This document shows, piece after piece, positions 29,308 through 35,071 of a stretch of DNA of 64,000 bases. Position 1 is the first letter of the stretch. The number at the start of each line of letters is the position of its first letter. This DNA comes from Alteromonas hispanica. Its GTDB lineage: Bacteria > Pseudomonadota > Gammaproteobacteria > Enterobacterales > Alteromonadaceae. The translations under genes were made by a program, and so were the position numbers. The notes beneath the pieces were generated by a model. It saw nothing but the letters and a program-made list of their open reading frames with translations, ran no database searches and was not told where the DNA came from. Where the stretch lies: NCBI RefSeq assembly GCF_010500915.1, contig NZ_JAAAWP010000014.1:1-64000 (forward strand), given 5' to 3'.

Positions 29308-29487
29308 ATGGATAAGGCAAACCAAAATACTGCTCAATTCGAGTTACCTCCTGAGCCCGAGAAACCACTGCGTGACGATTGCTGCGGCGGAGGCTCGTGT
29401 TGCCCTTGCATTTGGGACGTCTATTTCGAGAAGCTAGATAAGTGGCGGGAGCAAGTTCGCGCAATAGAGCAAAAGCAAAATGAGTAA
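29308..29487 (+). CDS. Small Cys-rich oxidoreductase-like domain protein (59 aa)
   Basis: An ATG with AAGGT nine bases upstream opens a 60-codon frame. The protein has an N-terminal Pro/Glu-rich segment, then DDCCGGGSCCPCIWDVYFEK and LDKWREQ. The CCGxGCxxCxWDxY pattern followed by a short helix is that of the oxidoreductase-like N-terminal domain family (PF09791), found in small bacterial proteins and in eukaryotic relatives. The five clustered cysteines suggest metal or redox chemistry, but no function is established. Confidence 0.75.
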   Translation: MDKANQNTAQFELPPEPEKPLRDDCCGGGSCCPCIWDVYFEKLDKWREQVRAIEQKQNE

Positions 29488-29603
29488 GATATTAGTTTAC
29501 GCTCTCACTGTTATGCTCTCGACACAATATAATAGAAATACGATAGATAAGAAAAATACATTCTCGCCGTAGCGAATTACAGGCCCTAAATACAGAGACA
29601 GTA

Positions 29604-30419
29604 ATGAAAAAATGGGGAAATATCGCCTTAGTTAAATTTGTATTGCATTGGACAAGGTACTTTACAAGGTGTCTTGTATCATGCCTCGCGTTTTGCACTC
29701 TCTTTGCAAACACCAGTGTCGCTGCCGAACAAGAGTTAATGCAACAGCAAATCTATCGAGTGGGTGTCGAAGACATAGATTATTACCCCATGTATTCGAA
29801 TAAAAGCGCTCTTGATAACCCCGGCTTTTTAATTGACGTTCTCGAGATATTTGCCAAGCAGCACAACATCAAATTCGAATATATACATTTACCGACAACC
29901 CGATTTCACGAATGGTATCAAAAGGAAAATATCGACTTTCGCCTTCCCGACCACTCCCTTTGGAATAGCGGCAATGAGGGCTTAGTGTTTAGTGAGGATA
30001 TAATTAACCTTCGCGCAGACACTGTTGTGTTAAAAGAAAACAGAAAGCTTCCAGAAAGTGAAATAAGAACGATTGGCACTTTATACGGTTTCATCCCGGG
30101 CCCACAGTGGGCCTCTCGCATCGAAGAAAACAATATCGAATTTGTTTATGAAGGCTCTACTCGCATTTTAATTCGCATGCTTAAAAAGGGCTTGATAGAC
30201 GGGCTAGACCTTAACATTCATGTTGTAAAACACTATGCAACAGAGTTAGGTTATGATGCCAACGACTTTGCTCTAGCAACACACGCTCCAAGCACTCAAT
30301 TCAGCTATCAACTCTCTACCACTTCTCACCCAGATATTATCCGTCAGTTCGATGCGTTTCTTGAAAATGCCAAGAACGAAGTCGCAGCACTTAAAAGAGC
30401 GAATAATATATACAATTAA
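29604..30419 (+). CDS. Periplasmic solute-binding-like protein (SBP family 3 type)
   Basis: The protein has 271 residues with a signal peptide of about 41 residues ending NTSVAA; the n-region is long, so the true start could be further in. The mature part has the look of family 3 extracellular solute-binding proteins: VGVEDIDYYPMYSN at the start, GFLIDVLEIFAKQHNIKFEY, IRTIGTLYGFIPGPQWASRI and LIRMLKKGLIDGLDLNIHVV. No ABC-transporter genes are adjacent. In Alteromonas-type genomes such orphan proteins are common and the ligand is unknown. Confidence 0.75.
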   Translation: MKKWGNIALVKFVLHWTRYFTRCLVSCLAFCTLFANTSVAAEQELMQQQIYRVGVEDIDYYPMYSNKSALDNPGFLIDVLEIFAKQHNIKFEYIHLPTTRFHEWYQKENIDFRLPDHSLWNSGNEGLVFSEDIINLRADTVVLKENRKLPESEIRTIGTLYGFIPGPQWASRIEENNIEFVYEGSTRILIRMLKKGLIDGLDLNIHVVKHYATELGYDANDFALATHAPSTQFSYQLSTTSHPDIIRQFDAFLENAKNEVAALKRANNIYN

Positions 30420-30485
30420 GCTTATACATGGCGTAGGAATAATGACTGAACACGTTAATGCCTTTTTGCATTCCTTAGTGAGTTA

Positions 30486-30524
30486 TTGCACCTACTGGAT
30501 CATAGTACCGTGCCTGCATATAAA
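30486..30524 (-). pseudogene. Short remnant of an Rhs core end
   Basis: On the minus strand the sequence reads YMQARYYDPV and then runs into a stop after six unrelated residues. The initiating ATG seen in the other copies is replaced by TTT. It matches the first codons of the cassettes starting at 32680, 33708 and 34943, and marks the downstream limit of the array. Confidence 0.65.
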
Positions 30525-30577
30525 ATAATCGGAAATACGAACCAGACTACGTTCTTTTGGAAAAGCAAGTGGTTCGC

Positions 30578-31051
30578 TTATGGAGAGAGCAATTCGTCCT
30601 TGGCTGCTTTTAAAAGATCATCCCATCCCTCGGGAGGATGACCTGTCTTTAACATTTTTTCGAATACTTTGTAAGCATCGGTCTTGCTACCGTATGCGCG
30701 TTTATTGTTTTCATCATTTACCCAAGCATAAACGATGACTTTTGACTCTAGGTGATAACGAAAAAACAAACGGTATTGCTGGAAAAACTTTGCCCGAAAC
30801 CAATGCTTTTTATCATTACCTAATGTGCTTCCTTGGCGAAATTCAGCACTGATAGGGTCATGTGGTATTAATTCAAAGATTAGCCTTTGAATAGCGGCTA
30901 ATCGTTTCGTGGCGTTCTTTTTAAGGTAACCTTTTGGATCTTTTTCACGTAAAGCCTCAACTTGTGATTTCAGATTAAGGTACTGCTCTTTAAACAATGG
31001 ATGAGTGTAAAGTGTCCAGCCATTTACGACCATTGGTATCGTTTTTTGCAA
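30578..31051 (-). CDS. yhaV: YhaV-family ribonuclease toxin
   Basis: The protein has up to 157 residues. The start may be TTG at 31051 or ATG at 31033; the latter gives 151 residues against 154 in E. coli YhaV. It matches YhaV along its length: VVNGWTLYTHPLFKEQY, KNATKRLAAIQRLIFELIP, EFRQGSTLGNDKKHWFRAKF, FQQYRLFFRYHLESKVIVYAW and VNDENNKRAYGSKTDAYKVF. YhaV is a RelE-superfamily mRNA interferase held in check by PrlF. It follows the antitoxin gene with a 2-bp gap in the usual order. Confidence 0.92.
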   Translation of the reverse strand: MQKTIPMVVNGWTLYTHPLFKEQYLNLKSQVEALREKDPKGYLKKNATKRLAAIQRLIFELIPHDPISAEFRQGSTLGNDKKHWFRAKFFQQYRLFFRYHLESKVIVYAWVNDENNKRAYGSKTDAYKVFEKMLKTGHPPEGWDDLLKAAKDELLSP

Positions 31052-31053
31052 AC

Positions 31054-31383
31054 TTACTCGTCCTCATCCGATAACGGAGCATCTAAATCAATTTCAACAC
31101 CTTCAACCAACGCATCAACGCTTTCACGCATACTTGCTGATAACGGCTCTAGTCTTTCAGGATGAGCCTTCATATCACGCGCTATGAATGATAAAAACTC
31201 GCTAAGTACAGGGTCACTTTCTTGCGCTGCTGCACGCGAGATAACAACGCTGCCATCAGACTGTATCGCGTATTTAATTTTGTCTTTCTTGCCTAACTGC
31301 AACGCCTGACGAACAGGACTAGGCACTGTGGTTTGAAAGCGGTCTGTCAATGTTGATTCAGTTTCTAAAGCAACCCGTGCCAT
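31054..31383 (-). CDS. prlF: PrlF-family antitoxin
   Basis: The protein has 109 residues. It contains an N-terminal AbrB/SpoVT-like swapped-hairpin DNA-binding domain (ESTLTDRFQTTVPSPVRQAL, then LGKKDKIKYAIQSDGSVVI) and an acidic C-terminal half ending LDAPLSDEDE. This is the PrlF (SohA) architecture: the N-terminus represses the operon and the C-terminus neutralises YhaV. It is directly upstream of yhaV. The pair lies inside the Rhs-fragment array, so it probably came with the island. Confidence 0.92.
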   Translation of the reverse strand: MARVALETESTLTDRFQTTVPSPVRQALQLGKKDKIKYAIQSDGSVVISRAAAQESDPVLSEFLSFIARDMKAHPERLEPLSASMRESVDALVEGVEIDLDAPLSDEDE

Positions 31384-31740
31384 AATAGCCTCTATCTTCT
31401 GCTAGTTTCATTAGCTTTGATTTTAGTATTAACCAAGAGGTAATGCAAATGCATTACCTCTTGACTAGCTAGGAATTGCTTAAGTTGCTTAACGCCGAGA
31501 GAAGGGACTTGCAGTAGATCTCAGTAAACTAAGTGTTGGCATTAGCGAATGAGGTTGAGTTCGATAGCCAATCTGGGAAATTAAGCCGTGACTTGCTAGC
31601 TCAGGGACAAACGCTTTATGAAAAATATGCTGAATCGACCAGACTTTCCAGACTACATCGAACGCATCATGCCTGATGGCAGAAAATCTCTCGGCCATTG
31701 GCGCAATGGTGAATTTCAGCAAATCATCAACCTGCTGTAA
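31384..31740. other. unexplained segment between prlF and the cassette array
   Basis: This stretch holds two weak frames: 95 codons on the minus strand (31489-31776), which would read through a terminator hairpin, and 41 codons on the plus strand (31618-31740, PDFPDYIERIMPDGRKSLGH). The plus-strand frame looks more protein-like, ends directly before the hairpin, and has stops upstream in frame, so it may be a broken gene end. I do not recognise either. The part next to prlF (31384-31440) should hold the prlF promoter. Confidence 0.35.
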
Positions 31741-31768
31741 AAACAAAGCTCCGCGAATGCGAGGCTTT
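31741..31768 (-). terminator. terminator of Rhs tip cassette C
   Basis: On the minus strand AAAGCCTCGC-ATTC-GCGGAGCTTT is followed by GTTTTT. It is a 10-bp stem with one mismatch, closely related to the hairpins that end cassettes A and B. Confidence 0.7.
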
Positions 31769-31803
31769 GGATTCAAAAGAATTTATAGGTCTTTGCCCAT
31801 GAG

Positions 31804-32103
31804 CTAGTCGTGCTTTTTTAAAAAGTTTATGTTCAATTTACCGTTTTTCCTGAATATTTCGGAATCTGAAGTTTCTCCAGCCTCAATTCCTTTTTTAATT
31901 CCTGTATAAACAGTTAAAAAGCTAACAACCAGAGCAAGTAAGATAATCCCTGAAAAACCTAAAAGTACATTACTAATCTTCAATTCTGAGCTGTTGCTTA
32001 TGCTTAACATAAAAAAGAACAAGACTGACAGTACAATAAATGAAAACGAAAACATGTATCTAAAACCTTTCAAAAAGGCAGTGTTTGCGTCAGGTTTACA
32101 CAT
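31804..32103 (-). CDS. Cassette C small membrane protein, putative immunity protein
   Basis: The protein has 99 residues with two hydrophobic helices (FSFSFIVLSVLFFFMLSIS near 18-36, and VLLGFSGIILLALVVSFLTV near 47-66) and a charged C-terminus ending LNINFLKKHD. It starts one base after the stop of the Rhs tip gene upstream, so the two are translationally linked. No family recognised. Position after an Rhs tip is the classic place for an immunity gene, and the helices suggest protection at the inner membrane; this is inference. Confidence 0.6.
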   Translation of the reverse strand: MCKPDANTAFLKGFRYMFSFSFIVLSVLFFFMLSISNSSELKISNVLLGFSGIILLALVVSFLTVYTGIKKGIEAGETSDSEIFRKNGKLNINFLKKHD

Positions 32104-32104
32104 C

Positions 32105-32680
32105 TTAGTTATTCTCTTTCAACTCATAGTTAATCTTACCAGCCTCTACACCCTCTGCGGTTTTCACGAGTGCAGCCCTCGTTTCTGTTATTACTGAATC
32201 TAAAGATTTAACACCAGTGTTTACTGTTGGCGTTTTTGCTCCAACAATATTACTGATAACACCCAGCTTTCCTTTGCCAGCAGAAACCGTTGCTTTACCC
32301 GGCCCCACCGCAGCATTCAATCCCGTTTCAGCTGCTTTAGTAAATGATCCTTCTATATCTCCCGTTAAACCGTCAGAAATCAAACTCGCCGACGCTTGTG
32401 AAGTAGCGTCAATAGTAGTGTTACCGGCAACTGCCAGAGCCTTTTGACCAACCGATAATCCCTTAGTAGCAATACTCAAACCACCGGACAATGTACCCGC
32501 AACACCCATCGCACCAACTTTAGCCCAAGTAGTGACTTTGCCTTCGGTTGCGACTTGAGTTAACGCCTCTACAGCAGCGCCTACTAACCCACCGATCGCA
32601 AAGTTTAAGAATTCACCATTCGGATCATTCGAATAAAAACGCCCAATCACTGGATCATAGTATCGTGCCTGCATATACAT
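32105..32680 (-). CDS. Rhs orphan tip cassette C (truncated core end plus variable tip)
   Basis: The protein has 191 residues. Residues 1-20 are the end of the Rhs core (MYMQARYYDPVIGRFYSNDP). The next residues are NGEF, so the roughly 32 residues present in cassette B between the two DP motifs (VDYLGHMQRGN to NNNPYKYIDP) are missing in frame. The tip is Gly/Ala/Thr-rich with hydrophobic stretches (NFAIGGLVGAAVEALTQVA) and ends AGKINYELKENN. No nuclease or other enzymatic motif is visible. In full-length Rhs proteins this position carries the toxin. Here it is a free-standing frame with its own ATG. Confidence 0.65.
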   Translation of the reverse strand: MYMQARYYDPVIGRFYSNDPNGEFLNFAIGGLVGAAVEALTQVATEGKVTTWAKVGAMGVAGTLSGGLSIATKGLSVGQKALAVAGNTTIDATSQASASLISDGLTGDIEGSFTKAAETGLNAAVGPGKATVSAGKGKLGVISNIVGAKTPTVNTGVKSLDSVITETRAALVKTAEGVEAGKINYELKENN

Positions 32681-32777
32681 TCAACGACACTATGAGTCAT
32701 AGTAGGTAATCGAAAAGAAATAATTTATTCAGTGCTTTAGCAATATAGTTTACTTTTTAAGTCAGTTTGTATGCGAA
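32681..32777 (-). repeat. conserved inter-cassette block, copy 2
   Basis: This roughly 97-bp block lies between the cassette B terminator and the cassette C start. It matches the block at 33709-33807 in several places at the same spacing: GACTCATAGTGTCG next to the start, CTATATTGCTAAAGCA in the middle and AAACTGACTT at the far end. The CTATATT element could be a -10 box, so the block may act as a promoter for each cassette. Confidence 0.55.
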
Positions 32778-32807
32778 CAAAAAAAGCCCCGCGAGTACGA
32801 GGCTTTT
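32778..32807 (-). terminator. terminator of Rhs tip cassette B
   Basis: On the minus strand AAAGCCTCG-TACTCG-CGGGGCTTT is followed by TTTTG. The 9-bp stem closes fully only when read on the minus strand (G-U rather than A-C), which fixes its direction. Confidence 0.8.
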
Positions 32808-32841
32808 ACTTAAATTTGGCAATAAATAATCGCTACTAGGC

Positions 32842-33048
32842 CTAACCTTTATTATCTTTTAACATCAGTGCAACGGCTCCAACCGTCCCTGTCACAAAAG
32901 AAATTGCAACTGCCTGTAGCGCACCTGATATGGTTAGTTGACTTATAGTGCCATTAATCAGAGTTTTTAAGACTGCGAGAATTAAGATTAAGAATGACAA
33001 AATTAGAGAAATTTTTAATAACTTTTTTAGTTGGTGTTTCTTGATCAT
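32842..33048 (-). CDS. Cassette B small membrane protein, putative immunity protein
   Basis: The protein has 68 residues with a Lys-rich N-terminus (MIKKHQLKKLLK) and two hydrophobic helices (ISLILSFLILILAVLKTLI and ISGALQAVAISFVTGTVGAV). It starts 3 bp after the stop of the cassette B tip gene. Its base composition is noticeably AT-rich compared with the core genes. No family recognised. The immunity role is inferred from position and from the same pattern in cassettes A and C. Confidence 0.6.
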   Translation of the reverse strand: MIKKHQLKKLLKISLILSFLILILAVLKTLINGTISQLTISGALQAVAISFVTGTVGAVALMLKDNKG

Positions 33049-33051
33049 CTA

Positions 33052-33708
33052 TTAACACTCATTATTTAACGCGCTACAAGCATCAGATACAGCTCGCTCG
33101 GCAACTTTACTCACTGCTTCTGAACCAAGATCAGTTGCACCATCTCCTGCACCTGCCTTATTAAGTAGAGAGCTTGTGATGTCACCAGCAATATTTCCAA
33201 CCGCTTTTACTTGTGGGGCGACACTCTCAATTGCACTTTCGAGTGAGGCATCCATTATTTGACCTGAAGGTTTTCCTTCAATTGACGCATTGATTGCTCC
33301 AGCTCCACCATCTAGAACTGCTCCACCAGAAACAGTTAGAGATGTTGCTGCTAGTTTTTCTGCTCCAGTTGCTACAATTTTACCACCAACTGTAACCGAT
33401 GATTTTGCTATTGATGCTAATCCGCCAGTCAATGCTCCAGAAACTCCCATAACTGTAGCCTTAGTTAAACTGTATCCTTCACCTGCAATAGCTTGTGAGG
33501 CCAATTCAACGCCGAAGCCTATTGCAAATCCGAGAAGGCCGAATTCTCCATTGGGATCTATATATTTATAAGGGTTATTATTTGCATAAGTATAACGACC
33601 AAATCCATGAACAGGATTTCCACGCTGCATATGCCCTAGGTAATCAACCGGATCATTACTATAAAACCGCCCAATCACTGGATCATAGTATCGTGCCTGC
33701 ATATACAT
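33052..33708 (-). CDS. Rhs orphan tip cassette B (core end plus variable tip)
   Basis: The protein has 218 residues and is the most intact of the three copies. Residues 1-54 are the Rhs core end: MYMQARYYDPVIGRFYSNDP, VDYLGHMQRGNPVHGFGRY, TYANNNPYKYIDPNGEFG. The tip is rich in Gly, Ala and Ser with amphipathic or hydrophobic runs (LLGFAIGFGVELASQAIAGE, VMGVSGALTGGLASIAKSSV) and ends SDACSALNNEC, with two cysteines. No catalytic motif was recognised. A membrane-acting tip would suit the small membrane protein encoded next. Confidence 0.7.
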   Translation of the reverse strand: MYMQARYYDPVIGRFYSNDPVDYLGHMQRGNPVHGFGRYTYANNNPYKYIDPNGEFGLLGFAIGFGVELASQAIAGEGYSLTKATVMGVSGALTGGLASIAKSSVTVGGKIVATGAEKLAATSLTVSGGAVLDGGAGAINASIEGKPSGQIMDASLESAIESVAPQVKAVGNIAGDITSSLLNKAGAGDGATDLGSEAVSKVAERAVSDACSALNNEC

Positions 33709-33807
33709 TTATCGACACTACGAGTCATAGCAATACATTAATAAAATACAACTAATTCATTGCATTAGCAGTATAGCTTAATTCTTGAAGTCAGTTGAAT
33801 TGAGAAC
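33709..33807 (-). repeat. conserved inter-cassette block, copy 1
   Basis: This roughly 99-bp block lies between the cassette A terminator and the cassette B start. Shared elements with 32681-32777 are GACTCGTAGTGTCG beside the start, CTATACTGCTAATGCA in the middle and CAACTGACTT at the far end. CTATACT resembles a -10 box. Confidence 0.55.
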
Positions 33808-33835
33808 AAAAAATAAAGCCCCGCTAGTGCGAGGC
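33808..33835 (-). terminator. terminator of Rhs tip cassette A
   Basis: On the minus strand GCCTCGC-ACTA-GCGGGGC is followed by TTTATTTTTTG. It is a 7-bp stem with one G-U pair and a strong T tract. Confidence 0.75.
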
Positions 33836-33871
33836 GATTGGGTTGGATTCAATTTAAAGCAAATTTAACCT

Positions 33872-34291
33872 TTACCCTTTATAAACCTGTATAGAAGCTT
33901 CAGGCTCCCCAATTGATTTCAAGTCCATATTAATCTCAACATCCAATGGAATATCTGGCTTGCCGACAACTATTACAGTCTCCTTTGTACGGGCAGTATG
34001 TATATGTTCCTTTCCATTTTGGCTGAAACTGACTTTTACAAATTTAAAGTTAAAAATATTGTATCTAACTCGTACTAAGCAAGTGCCGTCATCGAGCTGA
34101 TGCTTGTTCACATAAGTGATGCGATAAAACCATAAAATGGCCAAAAAAATGGCAACGAGCATGAGGAGTTCAAGGTAATAAAAACTTATTACTTTTGCAG
34201 CTATTCCCAATACTACCAAAACAGGAAATATGAAGAGTAGCTTTAGTACATTTAAGAACTTGTTAGTTTTTAATTTGAACGTTTTTTTCAT
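33872..34291 (-). CDS. Cassette A membrane protein, putative immunity protein
   Basis: The protein has 139 residues from the ATG at 34291, chosen because AGGA lies five bases upstream; a TTG 18 bp earlier is less likely. After a basic N-terminus (MKKTFKLKTNKFL) it has two adjacent hydrophobic helices (VLKLLFIFPVLVVLGIAAKV, ISFYYLELLMLVAIFLAILW). The C-terminal half is soluble and beta-rich (DDGTCLVRVRYNIFNFKFVK, RTKETVIVVGKPDIPLDVEI). It starts 7 bp after the end of the tip gene. Immunity role inferred from position. Confidence 0.55.
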   Translation of the reverse strand: MKKTFKLKTNKFLNVLKLLFIFPVLVVLGIAAKVISFYYLELLMLVAIFLAILWFYRITYVNKHQLDDGTCLVRVRYNIFNFKFVKVSFSQNGKEHIHTARTKETVIVVGKPDIPLDVEINMDLKSIGEPEASIQVYKG

Positions 34292-34298
34292 CTTTTTC

Positions 34299-34943
34299 CT
34301 ATTTTGCAAGTTCTTCTTTCTTGGCTGACGTTGCTGCGTTCGTGGTTTCTGTTATAACACCAGTTGCAGTATCAGAAAACTTCATAGTCTGGGCCAATTT
34401 TGCAGTACCTCCTCCAAGTGCGCCGAGAGCGCCATTTACACCTGCTTCTTTCAAATTGATATCACTAACTGCATCTCCAAGCTCGTCAACAGAGGACTCC
34501 AGCGCAGAAGATACAGAGCTTATGTCTACTGCATCTGCATCAAAGTTGGTTATCGTTTGGCTAGCTAAATCACTAGCAACACCCACGGCAGCGCCTGTCC
34601 CAACTGTTGCGACAAGTGAGGTCCCAAGAGTGAATCCAGCTAATGCACCTGTAGTCGCTCCGACTCCAGCACTAATAGCTATATCTTTTGCTGAACCACC
34701 ATTTAGCGCAGCAGATACTCCGCCCCCAATACCACCTATGACAGCACCGATTCCGCCTGCAATTGCATTGAAGAACTCCCCGTTGGGATCAGTGTATTTT
34801 TATGGATTGTTGTTGACGTATGCATAACGATTAAATCCATGTACAGCACTATTTCCTCTTTGCATTTGCTTAAGTACATCAACCGGATCATTTGAGTAGA
34901 AACGCCCGATAACTGGATCATAATATCGTGCCTGCATATACAC
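34299..34943 (-). pseudogene. Rhs orphan tip cassette A, interrupted by a nonsense codon
   Basis: From a GTG at 34943 the frame reads VYMQARYYDPVIGRFYSNDP, then DVLKQMQRGNSAVHGFNRYA, then YVNNNP followed by TAA (34800-34802) where cassette B has the Tyr of NPYKY. The frame then resumes as KYTDPNGEF and continues for about 165 residues to EELAK and a stop at 34299. The tip is Gly/Ala-rich (AIAGGIGAVIGGIGGGVSAA) and then helical and acidic. A single TAT-to-TAA change would explain the break. The distal part might still be translated from an internal start (GTG or ATG), but no strong ribosome-binding site stands out. Confidence 0.65.
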
Positions 34944-34978
34944 TGTAGTGCTATAACTCTGGTGAAAAGTAAACAGGC

Positions 34979-35008
34979 GTAAAAAACCCGGTTGCAGAAC
35001 CGGGCTTT
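34979..35008 (-). terminator. terminator of the 35-37 kb lipoprotein gene
   Basis: On the minus strand GCCCGGTT-CTGC-AACCGGGT runs into TTTTTTACG. It is a strong 8-bp GC-rich stem with a T tract and separates the lipoprotein gene from the Rhs array. Confidence 0.85.
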
Positions 35009-35071
35009 CAAATTACACTTTTAGGTGATGTCTAGGCTTATAAACATCAATTTATAACCCCCAACTCTGAC

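Noticed and set aside
34321-34827. 168-codon plus-strand frame opposite Rhs cassette A
   Set aside because: It reads low-complexity Ala/Pro/Ser from the complement of Gly/Ala codons. The minus-strand frame aligns with the other cassettes.
30486-34943. CRISPR array or integron cassette array as the explanation for the repeated units
   Set aside because: The repeats are coding and about 1 kb apart, with no short spacers, no attC-like palindromes and no integrase or cas genes. The shared sequence is Rhs core.
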